Below are positions 15,436 to 23,939 of a stretch of 47,263 bases of DNA, in pieces. Source of the DNA: a virus; the IMG/VR virus record IMGVR_UViG_3300030108_001617, positions 1 to 47,263 of that record, one strand, 5' to 3'. The notes under the pieces were generated by a model. The model did no database searches, had not been told where the DNA came from, and was given only the letters and a program-made list of their open reading frames with translations. Every line of letters starts with the position of its first letter. Position 1 is the stretch's first letter. The position numbers were made by a program, and so were the translations under genes.

Positions 15436-17181
15436 GTGAATTGGCAATCTATTCTTAAGGCTAAACCTAGTTGGTTTGATAAAAAAAGTGTAGATGAATT
15501 TACTGACGATGAAAAAAAAGATTTTTATAGAATTCGTGATTCATTTGAAGAAGATTCAAATGTTGAATCAACGAAAGAAGAAAAAAAATATTTTGAAGAA
15601 TGGCGTGAAAAAATCCTTTCCCGATATAGGATAGGGACACCAGAAGAAAGAGAAGAAAGAAGAAGGGCTGCGGAAAGAGAATCTAGGCGAACAAGACGAG
15701 ATGAGGCATTAGCAAGAGTAAAAAGAACAAAAGAGCCAGAAATACTGGAAGAATTACTTGAAGAAAAACCAGAAGATTATTCAAAGAAAAGAAAAGGGTA
15801 TATTACATTAAAAGAATCCATAATAAATAATATCGAAGATTTAGGGCCGACAGATAAACCACGTTATTTTAAATTAGATGATAGTGGTAATTTATTATTT
15901 ATGAGTAAAAAAAAGGGAAGAAGAGACACTGAAAAACCGTTGCCCGAAGGTTTAGATTATTATATTGTCCCAGAAAGAATGAAAAATGTAAACATATATC
16001 ATTTAGCAAGTTTAGATAATAATTTCAAAAATACTATTGAAGAAATAGGAAAACAAAAATTTGGCCCTGCGTTATATGGTATGATGTTAGGAACAAAAAA
16101 AGTAGTAGATGAATCTGAATATTCCGAATTGATACGGAATTTTTTTAACGATGATAAATATTCAACATATAATTATATCAAATTTCGTGAAGGTTTAAAA
16201 TTGTTGGACAAAGCATATCGGTTGTATAAGCAAAATATTCCTAAAGAAGAATGGAAACCAGTTGAACTTCAAAAAATTGCTAATGAAATAAAGGCTAATA
16301 AAATAAAAAATATGTTACCTGTTCTTAAGATTTTAGAAAAACACATAGCAAACAATCCTAATTATAGAATCAAAGAGACTAGTGACCGCCAAGTTAAAAC
16401 GTTTAGAGAGTTTTACAATGAACTTAGACAATTTAAAAAAATCTATAGTGAATCTTTTGATAGGGTATTAGATGATTTAACAGGAAAAAAAGGTTTTAAT
16501 CTTGGGGAACAGTGGGACAAGGCATATAAATTAAAAAATAAAAGAATAGTAGAGGGTTATTCAAAACTTAATTTAAGTAAAAGAGAGCAAGATATTGCTT
16601 TAACTTTACATAAAGAAATAGAAAGAGCAATTAAAAAAGATTTAGATTTAACAAAAGAAGAAGTTGAAAAAATTATTAAAGACAATATTGATAATTTAAA
16701 AGAAGAAGATTTGTCTCGTAATTTTATTAAAATTTTAAAAGGTCAACTTTACAAATTGATTGGTGCATTAAAGAACGTAGAGGGAATAGATAATTTAAAA
16801 ACAATTGTTGATTCTTTTGAGGTATCTAGTCGTGAGTTTACTTATGATGTCAAAAAAGCACTCAATCCAAAATTAGCATCTTTACCAGAAGAACCAATAA
16901 AACGATTAAAGAAAACATTACAAGCAGCAGAACCTTCTGAGTATTTTGGACAAGATTATACTAGGCTAGGAGAGTTGATAGATTTACTTCAAGAAATGGA
17001 TTTTACCAAAGGAGATACAGAGTTAAATGAGAAGATAAAGTCCATCAGTGAGCAAAACATAGATATGGTGGCTACTGCTGCGAGGTTACGTAAGACTTAT
17101 GAAACATTGTACTTACAGGTTAGAAAGATAGTGTACCCTAAAGCCAGCGAAGGTAGTTTAAGAGAGGAGGAAGAAGTATGA
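15436..17181 (+). CDS. Large tagged helical protein, about 581 aa
   Basis: GTG 15436 gives MNWQSILKAKPSWFDKK, restoring the exact M-x-W-x-x-I-L-K spacing; GTG 15427 would put three residues in front. I choose 15436 because the upstream AAGTGGT is better spaced and because of the tag. The body is long, charged and mostly helical: Glu/Arg-rich coiled stretch at 60-125, helical repeats at 190-480 (KKDLDLTKEEVEKIIKDNID) and an acidic C-terminus. No catalytic motif seen. Possibly a large internal head protein or scaffold component, inferred from position between portal and protease. Confidence 0.75.
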   Translation: MNWQSILKAKPSWFDKKSVDEFTDDEKKDFYRIRDSFEEDSNVESTKEEKKYFEEWREKILSRYRIGTPEEREERRRAAERESRRTRRDEALARVKRTKEPEILEELLEEKPEDYSKKRKGYITLKESIINNIEDLGPTDKPRYFKLDDSGNLLFMSKKKGRRDTEKPLPEGLDYYIVPERMKNVNIYHLASLDNNFKNTIEEIGKQKFGPALYGMMLGTKKVVDESEYSELIRNFFNDDKYSTYNYIKFREGLKLLDKAYRLYKQNIPKEEWKPVELQKIANEIKANKIKNMLPVLKILEKHIANNPNYRIKETSDRQVKTFREFYNELRQFKKIYSESFDRVLDDLTGKKGFNLGEQWDKAYKLKNKRIVEGYSKLNLSKREQDIALTLHKEIERAIKKDLDLTKEEVEKIIKDNIDNLKEEDLSRNFIKILKGQLYKLIGALKNVEGIDNLKTIVDSFEVSSREFTYDVKKALNPKLASLPEEPIKRLKKTLQAAEPSEYFGQDYTRLGELIDLLQEMDFTKGDTELNEKIKSISEQNIDMVATAARLRKTYETLYLQVRKIVYPKASEGSLREEEEV

Positions 17182-17438
17182 CATGGGAAGATATAGTAAA
17201 AGGGCCAGCAGATGTAAAATTAATAAATAATTACATAATGTTCATAAATAATACAAATGCGTTTGAAAAAATAGAAATTCTTTTTGGTCAACCTTATGAT
17301 GAGATGGAAGGCCATAGAAAATCATATGTTAAAAAATTCATGGATGTTCATACTGATGTAGTTAGATTATGGGGTATGCTTGACCTTGAAAACAGACAAA
17401 AGTTAGTAGATGCGGCAATCGACAAATACGGTAGGTAA
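17178..17438 (+). CDS. Tagged helical protein, 86 aa
   Basis: Starts MTWEDIVKGPADVKL; its eight-residue tag is identical to that of the first tagged gene at 159 although they are 17 kb apart and unlike afterwards. AGGAGGAAGAAGT lies upstream. The body is a compact helical domain (INNYIMFINNTNAFEKIEIL; MDVHTDVVRLWGMLDLENRQ). No family recognised. Confidence 0.8.
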   Translation: MTWEDIVKGPADVKLINNYIMFINNTNAFEKIEILFGQPYDEMEGHRKSYVKKFMDVHTDVVRLWGMLDLENRQKLVDAAIDKYGR

Positions 17439-17443
17439 TTAAA

Positions 17444-17677
17444 ATGAGTGAAGAAAATGAAGTATTAGATATTCTAAAACAATTAGTTGATAGAATCAAA
17501 ACATTAGAAAAACACGTTTACAATGAAGATAATGTGTTAATGAAATCTGGTTGGGTGCAAGCAAAATCTCCTTCACCATCAATAGATAATGATAGAACAG
17601 GAATGCCTAAGAATATTGGAGATAAATCTTGGGGCGAATTGCATGATATAATTTCAAAAATGGAGGGTCGACAATGA
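17444..17677 (+). CDS. Small coiled-coil protein with scaffold-like C-terminal peptide, 77 aa
   Basis: The N-terminus MSEENEVLDILKQLVDRIKT contains DILK in a coiled-coil helix. The C-terminus KSWGELHDIISKMEGRQ closely resembles the last residues of the protease-scaffold protein (MSWDELHQVIDNLENR). The shared pattern S-W-x-E-L-H-x-(I/V)-I-x-x-(L/M)-E-x-R suggests both bind the same partner, perhaps the inner face of the capsid protein. No domain recognised. Confidence 0.75.
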   Translation: MSEENEVLDILKQLVDRIKTLEKHVYNEDNVLMKSGWVQAKSPSPSIDNDRTGMPKNIGDKSWGELHDIISKMEGRQ

Positions 17678-18318
17678 CACGATATGTAAAACCTAGAAAA
17701 GTAGTAAACATAAGAACAGATATGGAGCCATACTTCAAGAAAAAAGAAGAACATGTGGCAGATGATGAGAAAGGCCCAATGTCTTTCTTTGGTAGAAAAC
17801 CCCCAACAACCTCATTAGCCTATGAAGATTTATTTGAAGGTGAAACTGGTGAAGATGTCAAAAGGGAAAAACCAACAGCAGAAAAAGATAAGCCTAGAGG
17901 AGAGGATGGTAAATCCAATCAAAGTAGAACCACACCAATGGATGGTAAAACTTATTCTAATTTAGATGTGACCACAGTTGACGTTAGCAAACAAGTTGTG
18001 TCTAAAATTAATCAAATTAAAGATATGATTAGTAAAGCCCCACCTATATTTAATCCAACAAGGGCAAGAGAGGACGCAGAAGGAAAAAATGATAATTTAG
18101 AAGGAAGGGCTTTAGAAGAATTATTTGAAAAAGTAATTGACCCAAAAATTGTAGAGGCTTCTAATGAAGATGAATCATATGTAACAATTGACCCTAAAGA
18201 ATTGGGTATGTCATTAGAAACAGCAGAAAAGAAAATAGAGGGATTATATACTAAAAAATTAGGCTACCCTAGTGTGTTTATTAGTCAAGGAAAAGTCAGT
18301 ATACGATTAGAAAGGTGA
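17674..18318 (+). CDS. Unknown protein, 214 aa, largely disordered
   Basis: Starts MTRYVKPRKVVNIRTDMEP at an ATGA overlap. The first 110 residues are charged and low in hydrophobics (GEDVKREKPTAEKDKPRGED). A helical segment follows (VSKQVVSKINQIKDMIS), then a small mixed domain at 140-214 (PKELGMSLETAEKKIEGLY; YPSVFISQGKVSIRLER). No family recognised. It lies just before the ligase and within the head gene block. Confidence 0.65.
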   Translation: MTRYVKPRKVVNIRTDMEPYFKKKEEHVADDEKGPMSFFGRKPPTTSLAYEDLFEGETGEDVKREKPTAEKDKPRGEDGKSNQSRTTPMDGKTYSNLDVTTVDVSKQVVSKINQIKDMISKAPPIFNPTRAREDAEGKNDNLEGRALEELFEKVIDPKIVEASNEDESYVTIDPKELGMSLETAEKKIEGLYTKKLGYPSVFISQGKVSIRLER

Positions 18319-18324
18319 TGTAAT

Positions 18325-20787
18325 GTGCCTCAATTACTTTTCCAAAAAGAAAGCGACCCTGCTAGATTAGTTCGCACCTTATTTGAAAAGGTTAGAATTG
18401 GTTACTTACTAGGAAAAGATGACCCTAAACATTATGCCGAGCGTTGGACATCTGTTATAGATGAACTAAAAGATTTACATGATGACACTAGCAACTTTGC
18501 AGCATTAATTAAAAGAACATTGAATGAAAAAGAATTGTTCTCAGACGAGGCTAAAAATCCAGAGTCACACGAAGCAGGTAGAATTTTTGCAGCAATTAAA
18601 AAACTACGCTATTCTAAAATTACTAAAGACCCGTTTATTGAAGAATTCGGAGAAGAAGTTGTTGACGCTCTTTTATCAGATGAACATGTTTATGTCAAAT
18701 TTTTGCACTGGGCATTAAGAAACGATGACGATGTTTTAGAACCAGAACTATATGAGAATCAAGATTTAGACCCCGATGAAATCACTGGTGGTTTTGCTGG
18801 ACTAGATTTAAAAGAAAAAGAAATTATTCCTTTTATTATAGAACATTATGGCGATGATAAAGATTTATCAAGATTAGAATCTAAATACAAAGGTGCTATT
18901 AACACACTAAATAGAATCATAGACAATAAAGAACAAATGAAAAATCTAGTAGATTTAGATTTAAAGAAAGCAGAAAAATCATTATCTTTTATTGTCCCTA
19001 ACAAACCAATGTATCGTATTTTTGAAATAGATGATTTACAAGAATTAAGAGGTTTTACTGGAAAGTGGGTAGTTCAAGAAAAATACGATGGGATGAGAAT
19101 ACAAATCCATAAATCAGCAGGAAATGTAAAAATATATTCTTTTAACAAAAAAGACATCACAGATAAATGTCCAGAACAAGTTAAGATGATGAGAGAGAAA
19201 AAATTTCCAGATTGTATTTTAGATGCTGAACTTATGTTATTTGATGGTGATACCCCTTTACATCGAGCAGAAGTAGTTGCTAAAATTTTCAAAAATAAAA
19301 AATCAGACACAATATTAAGAGCGCATGTATTTGACATCATGCAACATGACGATAAAGATTTAACAGATTCACCATTAGAAGAAAGAATCAAAGTATTGTT
19401 TCAAAACTTTAGTCAACATTCAGATATTGAATTAGCATTCCCATCCAAAAAAGATACGAGGATTGCAGACTCAATAAAAGACGTAGAACAATACTCTAAA
19501 GAAATATTCAAAATTCCAACAGCCGAAGGAGTTGTTTTGAAAGATTTAACTTCTACTTATTTCTTAGCCAATAGAAAAAATCCTAAATGGGTCAAGTGGA
19601 AAAAATTTGTAGATATTGACGTGATAGTATTAGGTATGAAGAAAACCAAATCAGATTTATTTTCTTATAGTGTAGGAGTAGGGCCAGTAGAAGAAGGTGT
19701 AGAAGTAAATGGTGTGAAATATCTAAATGTTGGTAAAGCCCTTAATACTAAAATTAGAGTAGATGTTGGAGATATTGTTAGAGTTAAAGTGGATGAGGTT
19801 AGGCAAACACCAGATGGTTTTGCTTTACAATCTGCTAAGGTTATAGAAGTTCCCGAAGTTGAACATCCAGACAAAGTAGTGACTTTAGAATTTTTAGCAA
19901 AAGATACTAAGAAATCTTTGAATTATAATATTGAAGCACTGACTAAAGGATATACGATAACTGACCATGTTCATGGGGAAGCCACTATTATTACTAAATC
20001 AGATATGGATGGTTTTACAATATATGGTTTCCAAGAAGACAATCTCATGGCTAAGAACGCTCTAGCGAACATGGAAGTTTGGAGAGAACAATTAGGTAAA
20101 GCACTTGATGAAGATAGGGCAGTTTTAGAAACAGCAATCATAAATGAAATTAAAAGAATTAATAGACCTATGGATATTAATGCAATTGTAAGGTTCTTTA
20201 ATAAAGATAAAGAACTAAAGAGAATATACGAAAGTGTATTTAACAGTAACAAAAATGAGTTGTTTAGAAGTCTTAAGAATAAATCACAAGACCACCTCAT
20301 ATATGAAAAACAAAAATTTGATTTGAACATGGAAACAGGAGAGCCATTGAGAAAAGAATATTCTACCCCAGAAGAATATAGAATGGGTACTTTTAAAGTG
20401 TATTTAACTAAAAATGAAAATATACAAATTATTATGAAATTAAGTGATGAAACTATTTCATGGATTATAGAGTTAGATACAGAAGATGATATATTCAATT
20501 TGTTTGGTAAATCTAAAAAGTTTAGAGCAGAGGTTGCTAGAACATTATCTAAAGAAAAACTAATTGATTCTGGGGAAGTTGAATTAGGAGTTCAAAGGCA
20601 TGGCTATCACGAATATATTCTCAATGGTAACAAATTCGATACTCGTTTACACTTTAGAGTAGTTCCAATAGATGGTAAAAAGAGTTGGGTAGCATTTACT
20701 AGTGTTAAACCAGAACGAGTTGATTCTAATACTGACGATGGAATATGGGATATAAGACAAGATAAACATAATAAATTAACCCTTTAA
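18325..20787 (+). CDS. ATP-dependent DNA ligase with N- and C-terminal extra domains, 820 aa
   Basis: Start GTG 18325, after GGTGATGTAAT. Nucleotidyltransferase motifs are intact: I, EKYDGMR with K253 as AMP-accepting lysine; III, DAELMLFDG (E302); IV, AEGVVLKDL (E401); V, KWVKWKKF (421-428). An OB-fold follows (about 430-510). This order is that of archaeal/eukaryal-type ligases, which seal nicks in DNA. The first 230 residues may be a DNA-binding domain. The C-terminal 300 residues are unusual: around 755-800 (GVQRHGYHEYILNGNKFD, then RLHFRVVPI) there is a segment that I recall fused to XkdF-type proteases in other phages. The gene sits between portal and protease, not in a replication module. 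Confidence 0.85.
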   Translation: MPQLLFQKESDPARLVRTLFEKVRIGYLLGKDDPKHYAERWTSVIDELKDLHDDTSNFAALIKRTLNEKELFSDEAKNPESHEAGRIFAAIKKLRYSKITKDPFIEEFGEEVVDALLSDEHVYVKFLHWALRNDDDVLEPELYENQDLDPDEITGGFAGLDLKEKEIIPFIIEHYGDDKDLSRLESKYKGAINTLNRIIDNKEQMKNLVDLDLKKAEKSLSFIVPNKPMYRIFEIDDLQELRGFTGKWVVQEKYDGMRIQIHKSAGNVKIYSFNKKDITDKCPEQVKMMREKKFPDCILDAELMLFDGDTPLHRAEVVAKIFKNKKSDTILRAHVFDIMQHDDKDLTDSPLEERIKVLFQNFSQHSDIELAFPSKKDTRIADSIKDVEQYSKEIFKIPTAEGVVLKDLTSTYFLANRKNPKWVKWKKFVDIDVIVLGMKKTKSDLFSYSVGVGPVEEGVEVNGVKYLNVGKALNTKIRVDVGDIVRVKVDEVRQTPDGFALQSAKVIEVPEVEHPDKVVTLEFLAKDTKKSLNYNIEALTKGYTITDHVHGEATIITKSDMDGFTIYGFQEDNLMAKNALANMEVWREQLGKALDEDRAVLETAIINEIKRINRPMDINAIVRFFNKDKELKRIYESVFNSNKNELFRSLKNKSQDHLIYEKQKFDLNMETGEPLRKEYSTPEEYRMGTFKVYLTKNENIQIIMKLSDETISWIIELDTEDDIFNLFGKSKKFRAEVARTLSKEKLIDSGEVELGVQRHGYHEYILNGNKFDTRLHFRVVPIDGKKSWVAFTSVKPERVDSNTDDGIWDIRQDKHNKLTL

Positions 20788-20795
20788 CATTGCTC

Positions 20796-20804
20796 TTTAT
20801 ATAG
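20796..20804 (+). promoter_or_regulatory. Archaeal TATA-box-like promoter element
   Basis: TTTATATAG lies in the 37-nt gap after the ligase gene, a relatively long non-coding gap for this window. Its centre is about 25 nt upstream of GTG 20825. Archaeal TATA boxes sit about 25-30 nt before the transcription start, so transcription would begin at or next to the GTG and give a leaderless mRNA. It would separately drive the protease-scaffold and capsid genes. Confidence 0.55.
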
Positions 20805-20824
20805 TAGAACAGAAAATCGACAGC

Positions 20825-22123
20825 GTGTTAGGAGGAGTTGTAACAACAAAATCAAATACGTTTGATATATTGAAGTCACAAGATGATTTAATAATTGCAG
20901 GATATGCTTCAATAGAAATGGTAGACAAACAAAATGATTTAATAACTCTCGAAGCGTTGGAGGAAGCAGTACAAAAATTCATGGCACAAAATGAATATAG
21001 AAACGTAATGACCAACCATTCAAATGTTCAAGTAGGAGAAGTAGTAAACAAATATAGAGATTCAAAAGGACAAGTATATAAAACACAAGTAGATGATGTA
21101 GGATTTTTTGTAGTGATAAAATTAAGGGATGATATAGAAAAAGCAAAGGAAGTATCGAGGGACATAAGACAAGGAACATTAAGGAGTTTTAGTATCGGTG
21201 GACAAGCATTAGAAAAAAGAACAGTCAGAAATCAAGAAATGGGGGAATACAACGAAATTAGTAAATTGGAACTACATGAAGTAACAATCTGCGAAAAAGG
21301 AATAAACCCAGAAGCAAAATTTGACATATTGAAACAAGACAAAAATAAGGTGAAAAAAATGAATGAACTAGAAAAAGCACTTGGCGAATTAAATGAACTA
21401 GTAAAGAACATGAATTTGTCCAAGGAAGAAGAAGATAACGAAAAAGGAATGCATGGAGACCATGAAAAAGGAATGCACGAAGAAAAAGGAATGCATGAAG
21501 AAAAAATGGGCTATGGTGGCGACAAAGAAATGGCTGATGATGAAGACGATGATGTAGAAGACATGTCTTACAAAGGCGATAAGAAAGATAAAGATGATGA
21601 CCTAGAATCCACTAAGAAAGAAGATGATGATGACGAAAATACTGAAAAAGCATTAGACCTCAACACTTATTCACAGGCTGGAGAAGTCATCTTTGAAAAT
21701 GGTAGAACAAAAGAGTCTGAACAAGCGGATGCATATCCAGATAGTATTCGTAGGTCAATGCAACCTCCTACATTAGATTTGAGTGCTGCTAACTTAGAAA
21801 AAGCATATGAAGCATTTAGAGCAGAAAAGTTAGAAGCAATGGCTTACGAAAATCTATCCAAAACATTTAGTGACAGATTTGAGTCTGAATTAAAAGCAGA
21901 AGATGAAGCAATTGCAAAAGCAAACTACGATGCTAAAGCAGAAGTAGCAGAACTAAGAGAGCAATTTGCATCATTGAAGAAATCATTAACAGAAGAAAAA
22001 CAACAAGTAATTGCAAAACAAGAACAAATTGTAAGTAATTTAAATATTCCAAGTACTGACGATATTGTAAAAATGAGTTGGGATGAATTACATCAAGTAA
22101 TTGATAATTTGGAGAACAGGTGA
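20825..22123 (+). CDS. XkdF-like prohead protease fused to scaffold, 432 aa
   Basis: The N-terminal 165 residues are an HK97-type (XkdF-like) serine protease: candidate catalytic H65 (MTNHSNVQVGEV) and S121 or S123 (LRSFSIGG), followed by KLELHEVTICEKGINPEA. FDILK occurs directly before (residues 13-17) and directly after (166-170) the domain, resembling the cargo tag. Residues 171-432 are scaffold: coiled coil, an acidic Met/His/Glu repeat region, a second coiled coil and the C-terminal MSWDELHQVIDNLENR. GTG 20825 is the only standard start before the domain; the GGAGGAG at 20831 lies inside the gene, which suits leaderless translation. The protein should shape the prohead and then cleave itself and partners. 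Confidence 0.85.
   Translation: MLGGVVTTKSNTFDILKSQDDLIIAGYASIEMVDKQNDLITLEALEEAVQKFMAQNEYRNVMTNHSNVQVGEVVNKYRDSKGQVYKTQVDDVGFFVVIKLRDDIEKAKEVSRDIRQGTLRSFSIGGQALEKRTVRNQEMGEYNEISKLELHEVTICEKGINPEAKFDILKQDKNKVKKMNELEKALGELNELVKNMNLSKEEEDNEKGMHGDHEKGMHEEKGMHEEKMGYGGDKEMADDEDDDVEDMSYKGDKKDKDDDLESTKKEDDDDENTEKALDLNTYSQAGEVIFENGRTKESEQADAYPDSIRRSMQPPTLDLSAANLEKAYEAFRAEKLEAMAYENLSKTFSDRFESELKAEDEAIAKANYDAKAEVAELREQFASLKKSLTEEKQQVIAKQEQIVSNLNIPSTDDIVKMSWDELHQVIDNLENR
21440..21507 (+). repeat. Short tandem repeat in scaffold
   Basis: Three near-copies of a unit reading GAAAAAGGAATGCA(T/C)G(G/A)AGA encode EKGMH-(G/E)-(D/E). They are followed by a Asp/Glu/Lys-rich low-complexity stretch. Likely a flexible acidic linker between protease and the distal scaffold; copy number may vary between related viruses. 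Confidence 0.7.
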
Positions 22124-22128
22124 TTAAA

Positions 22129-23562
22129 ATGGTAAGAACAATAAACACAATAAGAGATTTAGAAGCGGCTACATACGGCTTCCAAAACAACTCAATTCTA
22201 AAAGGTACTGGAGTAGTTGGTGCAGCAGGAATTGGTGTAACTGGACACGATGCAGCAATAGGAATAAACGGAACAGCATCTCCAGCAATGACTGATTTAT
22301 ACAATGTAGTATATGGTCAAAAAGTTTGGTCAATGTTGAACCAAGAAATAAACCCACTAGCAATTCTTCCAAAAAGACCGTACACAACAAGCGGTTGGAG
22401 AATTCTAAAAGCAAGACCATTTGGTGGAGCAGATGCAAAATTCGGTTTAGCACATGAATTTTCTGACAACTCTACTGGTGATGCTTTAACAGCAGGTAGA
22501 AGTGGAACACAAGTTGACAGGCCAATGCCAGATGAAATTGGTGGTGTTAGGGAAAATGCAGGAATAGGTGGAGCAGCATCAGACGGTGATTTGACACCAG
22601 TTGCACCAGAATACACAAAACTATTCATGACTCCTAAAACAATTGCTCACATGTTTGAATTCAGTGAATTAGCATCTGAAATGGCAAAGATTGATGATGG
22701 TATCGGTGACTTAAGAGCATTGATTCGTGAAGATATGGGTAAATTCCATGCAGAAGTTCAATCAAAAATGTTAGTAATGCCTCTAGAAGCATATGACTTA
22801 GATGCTGGATTAGCAGCAGGTAGTTCCGCTAACGGTACTGTTGCATTCACAGATATGGAAAGAAACTTAACATCATTGATGAAAATCGTTTCTTCCTCAG
22901 CAGAAGTTCATGAAATGGGTGCGCAACATTTAGTAGCAGCAGCAGATGGTGCTAACAGTGTAGACACAGTTAAACTATATGGTAACACAGATAGAGCAGC
23001 AGACACAGCATTAGGTTCCTCAGTAGGATTTATGGATGCAGTAGTTAATCTTGGAGATGGATATGCAGCAGCAGAACAAAGAGTATTAACACTTTCAATA
23101 ATGAACAATTTAATTCAAACACTAAGAACAAATGGAGCAAGTCCTAAAGTTATTATGACTGGATATGATACAATTCAAGCAATTGCTGACTTATTGCAAA
23201 GCCAAGAAAGATTCATGGATGCTAAACACATTGTACCAACACATAATGGTGTAAAAGGTGTTGCTGGTGCAGAAGTTGGATTCAGAGTTGCAACATACTA
23301 TGACATCCCACTAATTCCAGCAAAAGACATGCCAAGCACATGCCACTTATCATTATCAACAGGATTAAGTGATATGTTATTCTTAGACACTGACCACTTA
23401 TGGTACTCCGTACTAAAACCAACTCAATACTTTGAAGATGGTATCAATCATGGAAACCCATTCGGCATTGGTAAACTAGGGAATCAAGGAATGTACCGAA
23501 CTATTGGTGAAGTAGGCTGTTCTTTCTTCAAAGGACAAGGTAAAATCACCAACCTAAAGTAA
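22129..23562 (+). CDS. Major capsid protein, HK97 fold, 477 aa
   Basis: ATG 22129 follows GGTGATTAAA, directly after the protease-scaffold. Length and order are right for an HK97-type shell protein. The N-terminus (TINTIRDLEAATYGF) is followed by a Gly/Ala-rich linker, an E-loop-like region (SGWRILKARPFGGADAKF), a spine-helix segment (MGKFHAEVQSKMLVMP) and the A-domain (VIMTGYDTIQAIADLL). SILKGTG at residues 22-28 could be a processing site if ILK is a protease signal, though that is speculative. Ala/Gly-rich composition is typical of capsid proteins. Confidence 0.85.
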   Translation: MVRTINTIRDLEAATYGFQNNSILKGTGVVGAAGIGVTGHDAAIGINGTASPAMTDLYNVVYGQKVWSMLNQEINPLAILPKRPYTTSGWRILKARPFGGADAKFGLAHEFSDNSTGDALTAGRSGTQVDRPMPDEIGGVRENAGIGGAASDGDLTPVAPEYTKLFMTPKTIAHMFEFSELASEMAKIDDGIGDLRALIREDMGKFHAEVQSKMLVMPLEAYDLDAGLAAGSSANGTVAFTDMERNLTSLMKIVSSSAEVHEMGAQHLVAAADGANSVDTVKLYGNTDRAADTALGSSVGFMDAVVNLGDGYAAAEQRVLTLSIMNNLIQTLRTNGASPKVIMTGYDTIQAIADLLQSQERFMDAKHIVPTHNGVKGVAGAEVGFRVATYYDIPLIPAKDMPSTCHLSLSTGLSDMLFLDTDHLWYSVLKPTQYFEDGINHGNPFGIGKLGNQGMYRTIGEVGCSFFKGQGKITNLK

Positions 23563-23572
23563 GGTGATTTGA

Positions 23573-23929
23573 TTGGCTTTAGCGTTTACAGTAACAATAT
23601 TAGCAGACCACAAAGGACATACAGGGCCAAGAGTATCTGGTGATGAGTACTTTGTAGATGCAGTAATTGATGTAACATCCCATGTGGCGGCAGGGGCCGT
23701 AATCCCTGCTACCCAGTTTGGATTAGAAACAATCACTGCTGCTTGTATTACAGGAACAGAAGGTGGAAACACTAGACTTGCTGGAATTGAAACAAGTGCA
23801 ACAGGGGCTTATGAATCAGCAACTTCTCTTGCTCTTATCTTTACAAACTTAGACGGTACTAATGCAACTGTTGCAGATGATGGCGACCCAACTTGTGCAG
23901 TAAGAGTAAGAGTATATGGTTTAATCTAA
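23573..23929 (+). CDS. Small beta-rich head protein, 118 aa, TTG start
   Basis: TTG 23573 lies four bases after GGTGAT, the normal spacing here. Sequence MALAFTVTILADHKGHTGPR, then strands and loops (AGAVIPATQFGLETITAAC; SATSLALIFTNLDGTNATV), ending in a strand VRVRVYGLI. Predicted all-beta. Its position immediately after the capsid protein suggests a decoration or cement protein. No specific family recognised. Confidence 0.7.
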   Translation: MALAFTVTILADHKGHTGPRVSGDEYFVDAVIDVTSHVAAGAVIPATQFGLETITAACITGTEGGNTRLAGIETSATGAYESATSLALIFTNLDGTNATVADDGDPTCAVRVRVYGLI

Positions 23930-23939
23930 GGTGGTTTAC

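Noticed and set aside
409-20498. Several open frames on the minus strand (for example 2300-2839, 19971-20498, 22317-22628)
   Set aside because: They lie wholly inside well-supported + strand genes, lack ribosome-binding sequences and have compositions expected from the complement of coding DNA.
22392-22421. W-R-I-L-K-A-R-P in the capsid protein, resembling the tag
   Set aside because: It is internal, in a region that looks like the capsid E-loop, and has one residue fewer between W and ILK; a chance match is likely.
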